Below are positions 1 through 6,572 of a DNA stretch of 30,090 nt, piece by piece. The notes under the pieces were generated by a model, which was not told where the DNA came from, made no database searches, and saw only the letters and a list, made by a program, of their open reading frames with translations. The stretch comes from JACQLN01 sp049274895. Lineage in GTDB: Bacteria; Patescibacteriota; Minisyncoccia; JACQLN01. The position numbers were made by a program, and so were the translations under genes. The stretch covers positions 1 to 30,090 of the forward strand of contig JBASTM010000004.1 in the NCBI GenBank assembly GCA_049274895.1. The letters run 5' to 3'. How positions within the stretch are numbered: the stretch's first letter is position 1; the number at the start of each line of letters is the position of its first letter.

Positions 1-1
1 G

Positions 2-2329
2 AATATAACTGCGGGTGGACTTTATGTGGATGTGGGGGATGTAACCTTTGACCAGAAACTGGTGGTGAACGGCAACGTCGGCATCGGGACGACGAGTCCG
101 GGGAATCTTTTGGATGTTAATGGTTCTGGTAATTTTGATAGCTTGTATGTGCAAGCCACATCCACCATGTCGTCTTTGATAGCCACCTCCACGCTAGAGG
201 TCAGGGGAGCTTCGGGCAGCACTTTGTGGGTAGAAGATGGAAGCGTCGGCATCGGGACGACGGGACCGAGTGCACCTTTACATATAAGTGCCGCAGCAGT
301 AGCAAACAGAGGACAACTAAGCATCGCTGCCGCTACAACGAATGTATATCAAACATGGTATGAGGGTTCAACCTATCAAGCATATATTCAGTACAACTCT
401 GGTGACTTTAATATCCAAAACTACTCTAATGGAAGTTACGGTGATTTAACATTGAATGCATCTGGAGGCAACGTCGGCATCGGGACGACGAGTCCGGCAG
501 CCCTTTTAGCTGTTGGCGGCAACGCATATATTACAGGTAATGTAGGCATCGGGACGGCTGGGCCGGTATCTCTTATCACAAGTTCAACCAAATTTATAGA
601 TATTGAAGCTGCTACGGGTGGCGCTGGAATTACTATGCGTGTATCGGGAGAATCGCCCCAGGAATTTAGCATTCAGGAAAACGGAGGACAAGTTGCTTTT
701 GATATAGCTGGAGCTACTACTGCGGCAAATAATTTTATGATATTCAGAACTGAAGACACAGCAAGCCAATATACTCCCACGGAACGCTTGCGTATTGCTT
801 CTGATGGAACTTTCACTGGTTCCGCTACTAACGATATTTCAGACGAGCGATTAAAGGAAAATGTAGCTATAGTAGGAAGTGCTTTAGATAAAATAGTTCA
901 ATTAAGAGGTGTTAGCTTTAACTGGAAACCAGAAGCGGAGATGCATAACAGGACACAATTTGGTGTTCTGGCTCAAGAAGTAGAAACAGTATTCCCAGAG
1001 CTAGTTCTTGATAACAGTATCAGAGAAGGTTATAAGTCCGTTCAATATTCTGGGTTTGTAGCTCCGTTTATAGAATCGATAAAAGAATTAAATTTAAGAA
1101 CCGGCTTTATACAAAGCTCACTAGGAACAACTACCGCTATGTTTGTAACCTCTGACGGCAACGTCGGCATCGGTTCCACCACACCTTCGTATAAGCTGGC
1201 CGTGATGGGAGATGTGGCGGCCACCAGCTTCATTAACATTTCCACCCGAACGGCCAAGAAGGATATTGAGTATCTAGATGATGGTGATGAGTCGGATGTG
1301 CTTAGCAAGATTCGCGATACTAGAGTGGCTACTTACAATTACCTTAGCGATAATAACCAAGATACAAGATACAATAACCAAACAAATACCAATGACCAAA
1401 ACTCAATCACCAAAGGAAAAGCCCGCCTCGGGCTGATTGCGGAGGAGGCGCCGGTAGAAGTGCTATCCATAGACGGCAAAGGCGTGGATATTTACAAACT
1501 GTCTTCCTTTATACTGGCCGGTGTTAAAGCCCAGCAGATGCAGATAGATGAGTTGAAGTCGGATGTGGCTTCCATTAAATCCTCCCTTTCCTCCCTTGCC
1601 ATCCCATTGGCGCCAGCACCCAGTGTCCAAGATACAAGTATCCAAACAAATTCCAATGCATCAATTTTCAAACAAATCATAACCATAGCTAAATCCACGC
1701 TGGCGGCTATAACAAGCACAATGGGCGATTGGGCCAATGCCGTGCTGGCAGACAGCACGCAATTAAAAGTAACTTCGGAAGACGAAACTGATACGTCCTA
1801 CGAAACCTATGGTGTTACGGGCAGCCGCGATGAAATTATCGCGTCCGGATCCGCTACTCTTCAAGGTCTGACCTTAGGAGCAGATCAAGGTCAGACCTTT
1901 ACGGGAGCCCGAATAAAATTTGACGCTTCGTTTACTTCACTCATTTCCGAATCCGAGCCCATCAAAGTTATTGTCACGCCGACCACTCGGCTGAACGGCA
2001 GTTTGTATGTGCACGAAAAAACCCGCTTCGGTTTCGAGATACGCGAAATCAACGCCTACGACGAAGGCGGAATGTTTGACTGGATGGTAGTGGCGCGCAA
2101 AAAAGGCGCGGAAGATGCTGTTGCTCCCATTACCCCCATTGAACCCATTGTCACCCCTCCGGCAGATTCGGAAACCTTACTGCCTCCGGCCGAGCCAGTT
2201 GTCACCGAACCGCCGCCGGCGGAAGAGCCGATTGCGCCTCCAGCGGAGGAAGTTATACCTCCCGCGGAAGAGATAGTCCCGCCGGCTGAAGAACCGGTTG
2301 TTCCGCCCGCGGAGGAACCCACCCCATAA
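2..2329 (+). CDS. Surface/tail-fibre-like protein with two S74 intramolecular chaperone domains (5' partial)
   Basis: The reading frame is open to the left edge, so the gene starts upstream; the first in-window candidate start (GTG at 26) is probably internal. The N-terminal half has recurrent NVGIGTTSP-type repeats, typical of beta-helical trimeric fibres. Around nt 838-1095 there is a peptidase S74 (endosialidase chaperone) domain: SDERLKENV, then a FGVLAQEVE segment and YSGFVAPFIESIKEL. Around nt 1240-1560 a second, more divergent S74-like unit follows (TAKKDIEYL, then LGLIAEEAP and a YKLSSFILAGVKAQ helix). The C-terminus holds a beta-rich region and a proline-rich tail of PPAEE repeats. 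In the family, S74 domains assist trimer folding and may cleave themselves off. Here the protein is probably exported or surface-anchored rather than phage-borne, since no other phage gene is nearby. Confidence is high for the domains and low for the role. Confidence 0.8.
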   Translation, partial: NITAGGLYVDVGDVTFDQKLVVNGNVGIGTTSPGNLLDVNGSGNFDSLYVQATSTMSSLIATSTLEVRGASGSTLWVEDGSVGIGTTGPSAPLHISAAAVANRGQLSIAAATTNVYQTWYEGSTYQAYIQYNSGDFNIQNYSNGSYGDLTLNASGGNVGIGTTSPAALLAVGGNAYITGNVGIGTAGPVSLITSSTKFIDIEAATGGAGITMRVSGESPQEFSIQENGGQVAFDIAGATTAANNFMIFRTEDTASQYTPTERLRIASDGTFTGSATNDISDERLKENVAIVGSALDKIVQLRGVSFNWKPEAEMHNRTQFGVLAQEVETVFPELVLDNSIREGYKSVQYSGFVAPFIESIKELNLRTGFIQSSLGTTTAMFVTSDGNVGIGSTTPSYKLAVMGDVAATSFINISTRTAKKDIEYLDDGDESDVLSKIRDTRVATYNYLSDNNQDTRYNNQTNTNDQNSITKGKARLGLIAEEAPVEVLSIDGKGVDIYKLSSFILAGVKAQQMQIDELKSDVASIKSSLSSLAIPLAPAPSVQDTSIQTNSNASIFKQIITIAKSTLAAITSTMGDWANAVLADSTQLKVTSEDETDTSYETYGVTGSRDEIIASGSATLQGLTLGADQGQTFTGARIKFDASFTSLISESEPIKVIVTPTTRLNGSLYVHEKTRFGFEIREINAYDEGGMFDWMVVARKKGAEDAVAPITPIEPIVTPPADSETLLPPAEPVVTEPPPAEEPIAPPAEEVIPPAEEIVPPAEEPVVPPAEEPTP
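71..1183 (+). repeat. Dispersed coding repeat encoding NVGIGTTSP (five copies)
   Basis: Near-identical DNA units with the core GTCGGCATCGGGACGACG occur at about 71-101, 239-267, 467-498, 536-566 (diverged) and 1156-1183 (diverged). They encode G-N-V-G-I-G-T-T-S-P. The spacing is irregular, so this is a repeated fibre motif rather than a tandem array. High nucleotide identity between the first three copies suggests recent copying or gene conversion. Confidence 0.75.
1357..1660 (+). repeat. Two in-gene copies of a CCAAGATACAAG-type low-complexity repeat
   Basis: Copies at about 1357-1400 and 1627-1660 share CCAAGATACAAG followed by CCAAACAAAT/CCAATG stretches. They encode Asn/Gln/Thr-rich peptides (such as NNQDTRYNNQTNTN) that interrupt the second S74-like unit and the segment after it. 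The composition differs from the surrounding codons. Confidence 0.5.
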
Positions 2330-2379
2330 ACAAAGGGGAGAAAAGGGAGAAATGGCACCTGCGGCGCAAGAAAAATATT

Positions 2380-2967
2380 ATGATCAAACCACCCAGAAAT
2401 TCCTACGGCTACAGAAATCTGCTAGTCTATAAAAAGGCGGAAGAGTTGCAGTTGGCTTTAGCCGATTTTATTAAAACTTTTCCGCGGCATAAAACACTAG
2501 CTGACCTTGCTGACCAAATGGAACGTTCCGCCCGTTCCAGCAAACAGAATATAATAGAAGGATGGAAAAGAAACTCCACCAGCGAGTATTACCAGTTTTT
2601 GGGTTATGCAATTGCGTCTAATGCCGAACTGGAAGCTGATTTTACAGATATACTGCGCGGCGTATACGCCGCCAAGGGGGTGAAAGGGGTGAATAAAGGG
2701 GAGAAAGGGGAAGAAAAGGGGGAAATGGGACAGATTGAATCTATCCCGTTTTACCCCATTAATACCCATTTACCCCCTTGTCTGCAATTGAAATTGCGGG
2801 CCAAGGAGTTGAATTATCTGCTGGATCGCCTGCAAAAATCGTTGGAGGCCAAGATGCGCCAAGAAAAAACGTTATCGGTGGCAGATAGGATGCGATCTAA
2901 TCAAAGACAAGAGGTCTTGGCCAGGAAAAGTCGCGATGAGTATTTGAAAGAAAAGGGTTGGAATTAA
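2380..2967 (+). CDS. Four-helix-bundle protein (S23/IVP-like family)
   Basis: The product has 195 residues. The N-terminal 90 residues match the four-helix-bundle family first described from 23S rRNA intervening sequences: a YRNLLVYKKAEELQLAL start, then DQMERSARSSKQNIIEGWKR and EYYQFLGYAIASNAELE. Family members are small helical proteins of uncertain function. Residues about 100-130 are a Lys/Gly/Glu-rich insertion (KGEKGEEKGEMG) encoded by a hairpin-forming 9-nt periodic repeat that splits the usual third and fourth helices. The gene follows the fibre gene by about 50 bp with no clear Shine-Dalgarno. The tail after residue 150 is basic and helical. Family assignment is confident; function is unknown. 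Confidence 0.8.
   Translation: MIKPPRNSYGYRNLLVYKKAEELQLALADFIKTFPRHKTLADLADQMERSARSSKQNIIEGWKRNSTSEYYQFLGYAIASNAELEADFTDILRGVYAAKGVKGVNKGEKGEEKGEMGQIESIPFYPINTHLPPCLQLKLRAKELNYLLDRLQKSLEAKMRQEKTLSVADRMRSNQRQEVLARKSRDEYLKEKGWN
2674..2780 (+). repeat. Hairpin-forming 9-nt periodic repeat inside the four-helix-bundle gene
   Basis: The left arm is a G-rich series of roughly 9-nt units (AAGGGGAGA-like). The right arm is its C/T-rich counterpart (TACCCCCTT-like). The outer ends CAAGGGGGT and ACCCCCTTG are exact reverse complements. The whole segment stays in frame and encodes the KGEKGEEKGEMG insertion and the following PFYPINTHLPP. Confidence 0.75.
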
Positions 2968-2994
2968 AAACTTAAAAATATGCTAAACTCAACC

Positions 2995-3025
2995 TATCCG
3001 ATATGTATCGGATAATTATCGGATA
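2995..3025. promoter_or_regulatory. Palindrome upstream of the O-antigen-ligase-like gene
   Basis: TATCCGATA (2995-3003) and TATCGGATA (3006-3014) form a perfect inverted repeat with a 2-nt centre. A further direct copy of TATCGGATA lies at 3017-3025, 11 nt from the second arm and about 20 nt before the ATG at 3046. It could be an operator or just another short-period repeat. A possible -10 (TATGCT, near 2979) lies just upstream. Confidence 0.4.
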
Positions 3026-3045
3026 TATTAAGATAATAAAAAACA

Positions 3046-5421
3046 ATGGAAATACCACCCAATATATTAAAGGAATTAGAAGAAAAGAAGGCCAAAGCGG
3101 TGCTCTCCGGCGCCGTGGCGGTTGAAGAAAGGGGAAAAATGGGAGAAAAGGGAGAAATGGGGCCCTTTATACCCCCATTTCCACCCCTTTTAACCCCTTT
3201 ATTGGAGGCCGAGCCGCACAAACAAAGCGGCGGCGAGATATTTTTTGATTATTTAGCCAAAATCGCCGTTTTTTTGGCGGTTTTCCTAACACCGCTTTTC
3301 TTTTTTAACTCGTCGGACACGCTCAATTTGCCCAAACAGATGCTGCTTTCTTTTCTCGCGACGGTGGCTTTGGGCGCCTGGGTGGCCAAAACCGTGGCCG
3401 CGGGGCGTGTAATCTGGCGAAAAACAATTCTGGAATGGCCGATTTTGGCGGTTTTTGCGGCCGCGGTTTTAAGTTCGCTCTTTTCCAGCAGTTTTTGGGT
3501 CAGTTTCTTGGGCGACACCGGCCGCTATTCTTCGGCGGGACTTTCGGTCTTGGCTTACATTATATTGGCGGTGGTGGGCCTGCAGACGATAAGACCTATA
3601 GGCCCCATAGGACGAATAGGAGATGTGAAAATTGCAATAGGGTTATGGCTTACCTCGGTGTTTTTGGTTTCGCTTCACGCCTTGGCGCAGTTTTTTGGTG
3701 TTTATGTTATTCCCGGCGAGGCCTATCAGTCCCGGACATTTAACACCATCGGCAGCCCTTTTAATCTGGCGCTTTTTATTTTGTCGTCGGTGCCATTTAT
3801 CTTATACCTGTTGCAAAGTGCTGTTTCTAGAAAGATAAAAATTATTCTCGCGGTGTCTGCGGCGGTTCAACTGGCCGCGGCGGCCATAATTGATTTTAGA
3901 ATTGGTTGGCTCGCGCTCGCCGCAAGCGCGATGGTGTTGATTTTGATGGGGTTTAAGAAGGCCACCAACTACTCACTGCCAACTACTCACTATCAGCAAA
4001 ATATTTTATTGCCGCTCGCGGCGATTGTAGTTTCGGTTTTACTGTGGCTGGTGAGAGCGCCGCAAATTGAAGATCTGGTTTTTCCGGCCGAGATTAGTCC
4101 ATCGTATGGCGCCAGCTTAGATGTTTTGACTGAAACTTGGAAAAAAACTCCGGTCTTTGGTTCGGGTTTGGAAACATACCCCTACGTTTACGCCAAGTTC
4201 AAAAATACCTCGCTTAACCAAACTAATTACTGGGGCGTTAATTTTAACGGCTCCAACGCCAGTGTTATTACCTGGGCTACCACCAGCGGAATTTTGGGCA
4301 CGCTCGCCTGGCTCGCTTTTGTGGTTTTGTTTTTGAAAATGAGTGTCAGGGGAAGCCGGGGCTGGCAGACTGGTTTTGCGGCCAGCTGGATTTTTATTTT
4401 AGTCTCCAAGTTTTTTTATGCCACCTCTTTGCCGTTAGAGTTTATGTTTTGGTTTTTGCCGGCGCTGTTCATTTTGCAAGGGGGTGAAAAGGGGGAAATG
4501 GGAGAAAAGGGGTGGTCTTACAAATTTCAAACCGGGTCGGTAAAAACTTTGGCGGCTTTCTTTGTGTTGTTGGTGGTGCTGTTGGGCGCTTTGGCCGGCG
4601 GCTATTTTTCGGTGCGGCGAGTCGGCGCCGAACTTACTTTTGTTAAATCGGTTTTAACGCCGGTGACTTTATCCGAATCGGGGCAGCCAGAATCGGAAAA
4701 AAGAGATGAACTGATCAACGGCCTTTACGCGGCCGTCGGCGCCAACCCTTACGAGCCCAGGTATTTTAGAGTTTTAGCCCAAGCTCTTTTTGGCAAAATG
4801 AACGATGTAGTGGCCGGCATCAATATTCGCCCCGAAGCGGAGCGAAGGGCCAAACCCGAGGAATCAGCTCTGCTTCAAGATTTAACTGTGCGAACCATTA
4901 ACTCTGTTCAACGCGCCCGCGCGCTGGATCCAGATAATGTGAGTGTGGCCGTGGATGCGGCCGAATCTTACCGCAGTCTGGTGCCGCTGGTTCAAGGCGC
5001 GGATGATTTGGCCATTCAAAATTATGAACGTGCGAGAGATCTCGAACCAATTAATCCGTTTATAAAAACCCAGCTGGGACAACTCTACTTAATAAAATCC
5101 AATATGTTTAATCAAGGCCTGGAGATGGACGCTGAATACGCCGACAAGGCCCGCGCTGTTTTGGACGCGGCCTTAAAACTGAATCCCAATTACGCCAACG
5201 CCCGCTACTTTTACGCTTTGATACAGGATTACGACGGCTTAAAACAAGAAGCCCTGCAAAACTTTTTGATTCTGCGCCAAACCAATCCCGATAATCAGCT
5301 GATCGCCCAGATTATAGCCAATTTGGAACGGGGTTTTCCGGCTCTAGGCACGCCGCCGCGGCCGGCTACGCCGCCGCAATCGCCGCAAGCGGTGGAGACG
5401 AAGGGCGTTCCGAAAGAATAG
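3046..5421 (+). CDS. O-antigen ligase (Wzy_C) family membrane protein with C-terminal TPR region
   Basis: The product has 791 residues. After a charged N-terminus there are about ten hydrophobic segments from residue 70 to 530. A large loop near residues 355-405 (VFGSGLETYPYVYAKFKN, then NGSNASVITWATTSG) resembles the ligase loop of WaaL/Wzy proteins, which join glycan chains at the outer face of the membrane. Residues about 560-775 form TPR-like helices (NPYEPRYFRVLAQALF, ALDPDNVSVAVDAAESY, LEPINPFIKTQLGQLY, LNPNYANARYFYAL). Four short-period repeat insertions sit in the N-terminal arm and inter-membrane loops: residues about 29-45, 182-193, 306-316 and 480-491. The substrate is not evident; surface glycan or glycoprotein assembly is a reasonable inference. 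Confidence 0.75.
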   Translation: MEIPPNILKELEEKKAKAVLSGAVAVEERGKMGEKGEMGPFIPPFPPLLTPLLEAEPHKQSGGEIFFDYLAKIAVFLAVFLTPLFFFNSSDTLNLPKQMLLSFLATVALGAWVAKTVAAGRVIWRKTILEWPILAVFAAAVLSSLFSSSFWVSFLGDTGRYSSAGLSVLAYIILAVVGLQTIRPIGPIGRIGDVKIAIGLWLTSVFLVSLHALAQFFGVYVIPGEAYQSRTFNTIGSPFNLALFILSSVPFILYLLQSAVSRKIKIILAVSAAVQLAAAAIIDFRIGWLALAASAMVLILMGFKKATNYSLPTTHYQQNILLPLAAIVVSVLLWLVRAPQIEDLVFPAEISPSYGASLDVLTETWKKTPVFGSGLETYPYVYAKFKNTSLNQTNYWGVNFNGSNASVITWATTSGILGTLAWLAFVVLFLKMSVRGSRGWQTGFAASWIFILVSKFFYATSLPLEFMFWFLPALFILQGGEKGEMGEKGWSYKFQTGSVKTLAAFFVLLVVLLGALAGGYFSVRRVGAELTFVKSVLTPVTLSESGQPESEKRDELINGLYAAVGANPYEPRYFRVLAQALFGKMNDVVAGINIRPEAERRAKPEESALLQDLTVRTINSVQRARALDPDNVSVAVDAAESYRSLVPLVQGADDLAIQNYERARDLEPINPFIKTQLGQLYLIKSNMFNQGLEMDAEYADKARAVLDAALKLNPNYANARYFYALIQDYDGLKQEALQNFLILRQTNPDNQLIAQIIANLERGFPALGTPPRPATPPQSPQAVETKGVPKE
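3124..3210 (+). repeat. 9-nt G-rich repeat with C-rich partner, in frame (KMGEKGEMG)
   Basis: Units of about 9 nt (AAATGGGAG, AAAAGGGAG, AAATGGGG) are followed by CCCCCATTT, CCACCCCTT and TTAACCCCT, giving an imperfect hairpin. It is translated as ERGKMGEKGEMG followed by PFIPPFPPLLTPLL near the N-terminus of the membrane protein. This is the same family as the element at 2674-2780. Confidence 0.7.
3588..3622 (+). repeat. In-frame copy of the GACCTATAG 9-nt repeat family (IRPIGPIGRIGD)
   Basis: Three to four units of ATAGGxCCx/ATAGGACGA with period 9 encode I-R-P-I-G-P-I-G-R-I-G-D (residues 182-193), in a loop between two membrane segments. The same nucleotide family fills intergenic junctions of the dcw and ATPase regions. 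Confidence 0.7.
3965..3992 (+). repeat. 14-nt tandem duplication in a loop of the O-antigen-ligase-like gene
   Basis: CCAACTACTCACTG is followed directly by CCAACTACTCACTA. The 14-nt period shifts frame between copies, giving two different peptides (NYSL then TTHY). It sits in a hydrophilic loop. Confidence 0.6.
4478..4515 (+). repeat. Single-arm G-rich 9-nt repeat, in frame (GGEKGEMGEKG)
   Basis: CAAGGGGGTGAAAAGGGG and following 9-nt units encode GGEKGEMGEKG, between two membrane segments. Unlike the copies at 2674 and 3124 there is no C-rich partner arm. Confidence 0.65.
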
Positions 5422-5443
5422 TATAGAGGCGAAACCTCGATAC
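5421..5443 (+). repeat. REP palindrome, family A, copy 1
   Basis: Core GAGGCGAAACCTC with flanking GTAT/ATAC arms: a GAGG/CCTC stem and CGAAA loop. It begins at the last base of the upstream gene's stop codon. It is inverted relative to copy 2. Confidence 0.8.
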
Positions 5444-5477
5444 AAAACCCCTCCTTTTTCTAAAGAGGGTTTTTGTT
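5442..5477 (+). terminator. Rho-independent terminator after the O-antigen-ligase-like gene
   Basis: ACAAAACCCCTC pairs with GAGGGTTTTTGT around an 11-nt loop, and the right arm ends in a T-run. It lies between two inverted REP copies, so the whole block resembles a bacterial interspersed mosaic element. Confidence 0.65.
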
Positions 5478-5482
5478 TGCAT

Positions 5483-5503
5483 TATAGAGGTTTCGCCTCT
5501 ATA
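5483..5503 (-). repeat. REP palindrome, family A, copy 2
   Basis: TATAGAGG-TTTCG-CCTCTATA: a perfect 8-bp stem, opposite in orientation to copy 1. It lies 10 bp upstream of the transposase start. Confidence 0.85.
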
Positions 5504-5512
5504 CTAGGTAGT

Positions 5513-6205
5513 ATGGAAAGAAAAGTCCCTTTTGCGGAAGGGTGTTACTACCATATATACAACAGAGGCACCGATAAGAGGAGTGTTTTTTTGGATAACA
5601 GGGATTACGAAAGGTTTTTATATTTATTGTTTGCTTGTAACGATGTGAATCCCATTTCCAATTCCCAGTATCACTATCGAGGTTTCGCCTCTATACAGGA
5701 AAAAGAAAGGGAACGAGATAAGTTAGTCGATATCGTTTGCTTTTGTTTGATGCCCAATCATTTCCATATTATGTTAAGGCAAGCGAAAGAAAAAGGGATA
5801 CCGCTGTTTATGCAGAAGTTGGGAACAGGATATACAATGTATTTTAATGCGAAAGAAGAAAGAAATGGAGCGTTATTCCAAGGTGTTTTCAAAGCCGTTC
5901 ATATTGATAAACAAAATTATTTAGATCGTCTGGCAACATATATTCATCTAAACCCAGTAGAGCTAATAGAGCCAAAATGGAAAGAAAAAGGAATAAAAAA
6001 TTGGCAGAAGGCTCAAAAATTTTCCCGAGAGTATTTTTGGTCCAGTTACCAAGACTATATTGGTAAGGGGCGATTCAAAAATATTTTAAGTATGGATGTG
6101 GTTGGTGAATTATTCGGATTTCCGACCAGCTATAAAAAATTTGTGAAAGAGTTTTTAAATACTGATATGGATTATCTAAAAAACTATTCCATAGATTTTC
6201 TATAG
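5513..6205 (+). CDS. REP-associated tyrosine transposase (RAYT, Y1/HUH family), family A
   Basis: The product has 230 residues from the ATG at 5513. An upstream start at 5477 is in frame but only translates the REP palindrome, so it is not preferred. Family features: YYHIYNRG near the N-terminus; the HUH metal motif H83-F84-H85 in LMPNHFHIML; GYTMYFN with candidate catalytic Tyr110; GALFQGVFKAVHID; and ATYIHLNPVE. RAYTs are single-strand nucleases that recognise REP hairpins. Five family A palindromes lie in or beside this gene: two upstream, one internal at 5675-5695 (codons 55-61, YRGFASI), one overlapping the stop codon, and one beyond tRNA-Ala. The gene appears intact. Confidence 0.9.
   Translation: MERKVPFAEGCYYHIYNRGTDKRSVFLDNRDYERFLYLLFACNDVNPISNSQYHYRGFASIQEKERERDKLVDIVCFCLMPNHFHIMLRQAKEKGIPLFMQKLGTGYTMYFNAKEERNGALFQGVFKAVHIDKQNYLDRLATYIHLNPVELIEPKWKEKGIKNWQKAQKFSREYFWSSYQDYIGKGRFKNILSMDVVGELFGFPTSYKKFVKEFLNTDMDYLKNYSIDFL
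5675..5695 (-). repeat. REP palindrome, family A, copy 3 (inside the transposase gene)
   Basis: TATCGAGG-TTTCG-CCTCTATA lies in frame at codons 55-61 of the RAYT, in the linker before the HUH motif. Same orientation as copy 2. It is translated as YRGFASI. Confidence 0.85.
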
Positions 6206-6221
6206 AGGCGAAACCTCAATA
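6201..6221 (+). repeat. REP palindrome, family A, copy 4 (overlaps the transposase stop)
   Basis: The core GAGGCGAAACCTC starts at the TATAG that contains the TAG stop at 6203-6205. It ends 5 bp before tRNA-Ala. Confidence 0.8.
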
Positions 6222-6225
6222 TTAA

Positions 6226-6299
6226 GGGCCTGTAGCTTAGTGGCAGAGCCGCCGGTTTGCATCCGGCAGACGGGAGTTCGATTCTCCCCGGGTCCACCA
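6226..6299 (+). tRNA. tRNA-Ala (anticodon UGC)
   Basis: A 74-nt cloverleaf: acceptor GGGCCTG/CGGGTCC containing the G3:U70 wobble that is the alanine identity element; D-arm from GCTTAGTGGCAGAGC; anticodon stem GCCGG/CCGGC with loop TTTGCAT (anticodon TGC); T-arm GGGAG-TTCGATT-CTCCC; discriminator A and an encoded CCA. It lies between REP copies 4 and 5. Confidence 0.93.
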
Positions 6300-6301
6300 A
6301 C

Positions 6302-6319
6302 TATCGAGGTTTCGCCTCG
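6302..6319 (-). repeat. REP palindrome, family A, copy 5
   Basis: TATCGAGG-TTTCG-CCTCGGTG lies just after tRNA-Ala and runs directly into the long hairpin that follows. The outer arm has diverged (CCTCGG instead of CCTCTA). Confidence 0.75.
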
Positions 6320-6361
6320 GTGGAAATCCCCTCCGGCGGTATCGCCGGAGGGGATTTCCAC
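6320..6361. repeat. Perfect 19-bp inverted repeat with a 4-nt loop
   Basis: GTGGAAATCCCCTCCGGCG and its exact reverse complement are separated by GTAT. No T-run follows on either strand, so it is not a standard terminator. It abuts the first DnaA box (6364) on one side and REP copy 5 on the other. Confidence 0.85.
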
Positions 6362-6363
6362 AA

Positions 6364-6483
6364 TGTGGATAAATGGCCGCTTGTTGCTTTTGTGGTTCCA
6401 AAAGTTTAAGATGTGGAGCATAAGGTTACCGAAGTGGAGCGTTGTGGATAAAAGTGTGCACAAGTAACCCAAACTGTGGATAA
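6364..6483 (-). promoter_or_regulatory. Cluster of three consensus DnaA boxes; candidate replication origin or DnaA-regulated region
   Basis: TGTGGATAA (reverse complement of TTATCCACA) occurs exactly at 6364-6372, 6443-6451 and 6475-6483, all in one orientation. A near-match (TGTGCACAA) lies at about 6455-6463. The stretch from 6300 to 6572 has no protein gene. After the boxes there is an A/T-rich section with ATTCG/CGAAT inverted repeats up to mraZ. No dnaA gene is in the window. Confidence 0.55.
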
Positions 6484-6572
6484 CAGCGTGACACCAATAT
6501 ACGAATTCGCGCGAATGACACGAATGAATTTATTCGTAGATTCGCATGTCATTTGTGGATTCGCATCGCACT

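Noticed and set aside
2..2329. Prophage or phage tail module suggested by the fibre-like protein
   Set aside because: No other phage structural, lysis or integrase gene is nearby, and S74 fibre-like proteins are also found as bacterial surface proteins.
5477..5512. Upstream start for the first RAYT
   Set aside because: It only translates REP copy 2; the family start (MERKVPFAEGCYYHIYNRG) is at 5513.
6320..6361. Terminator for tRNA-Ala
   Set aside because: The stem is perfect but no T-run follows on either strand, so it is reported as an inverted repeat.
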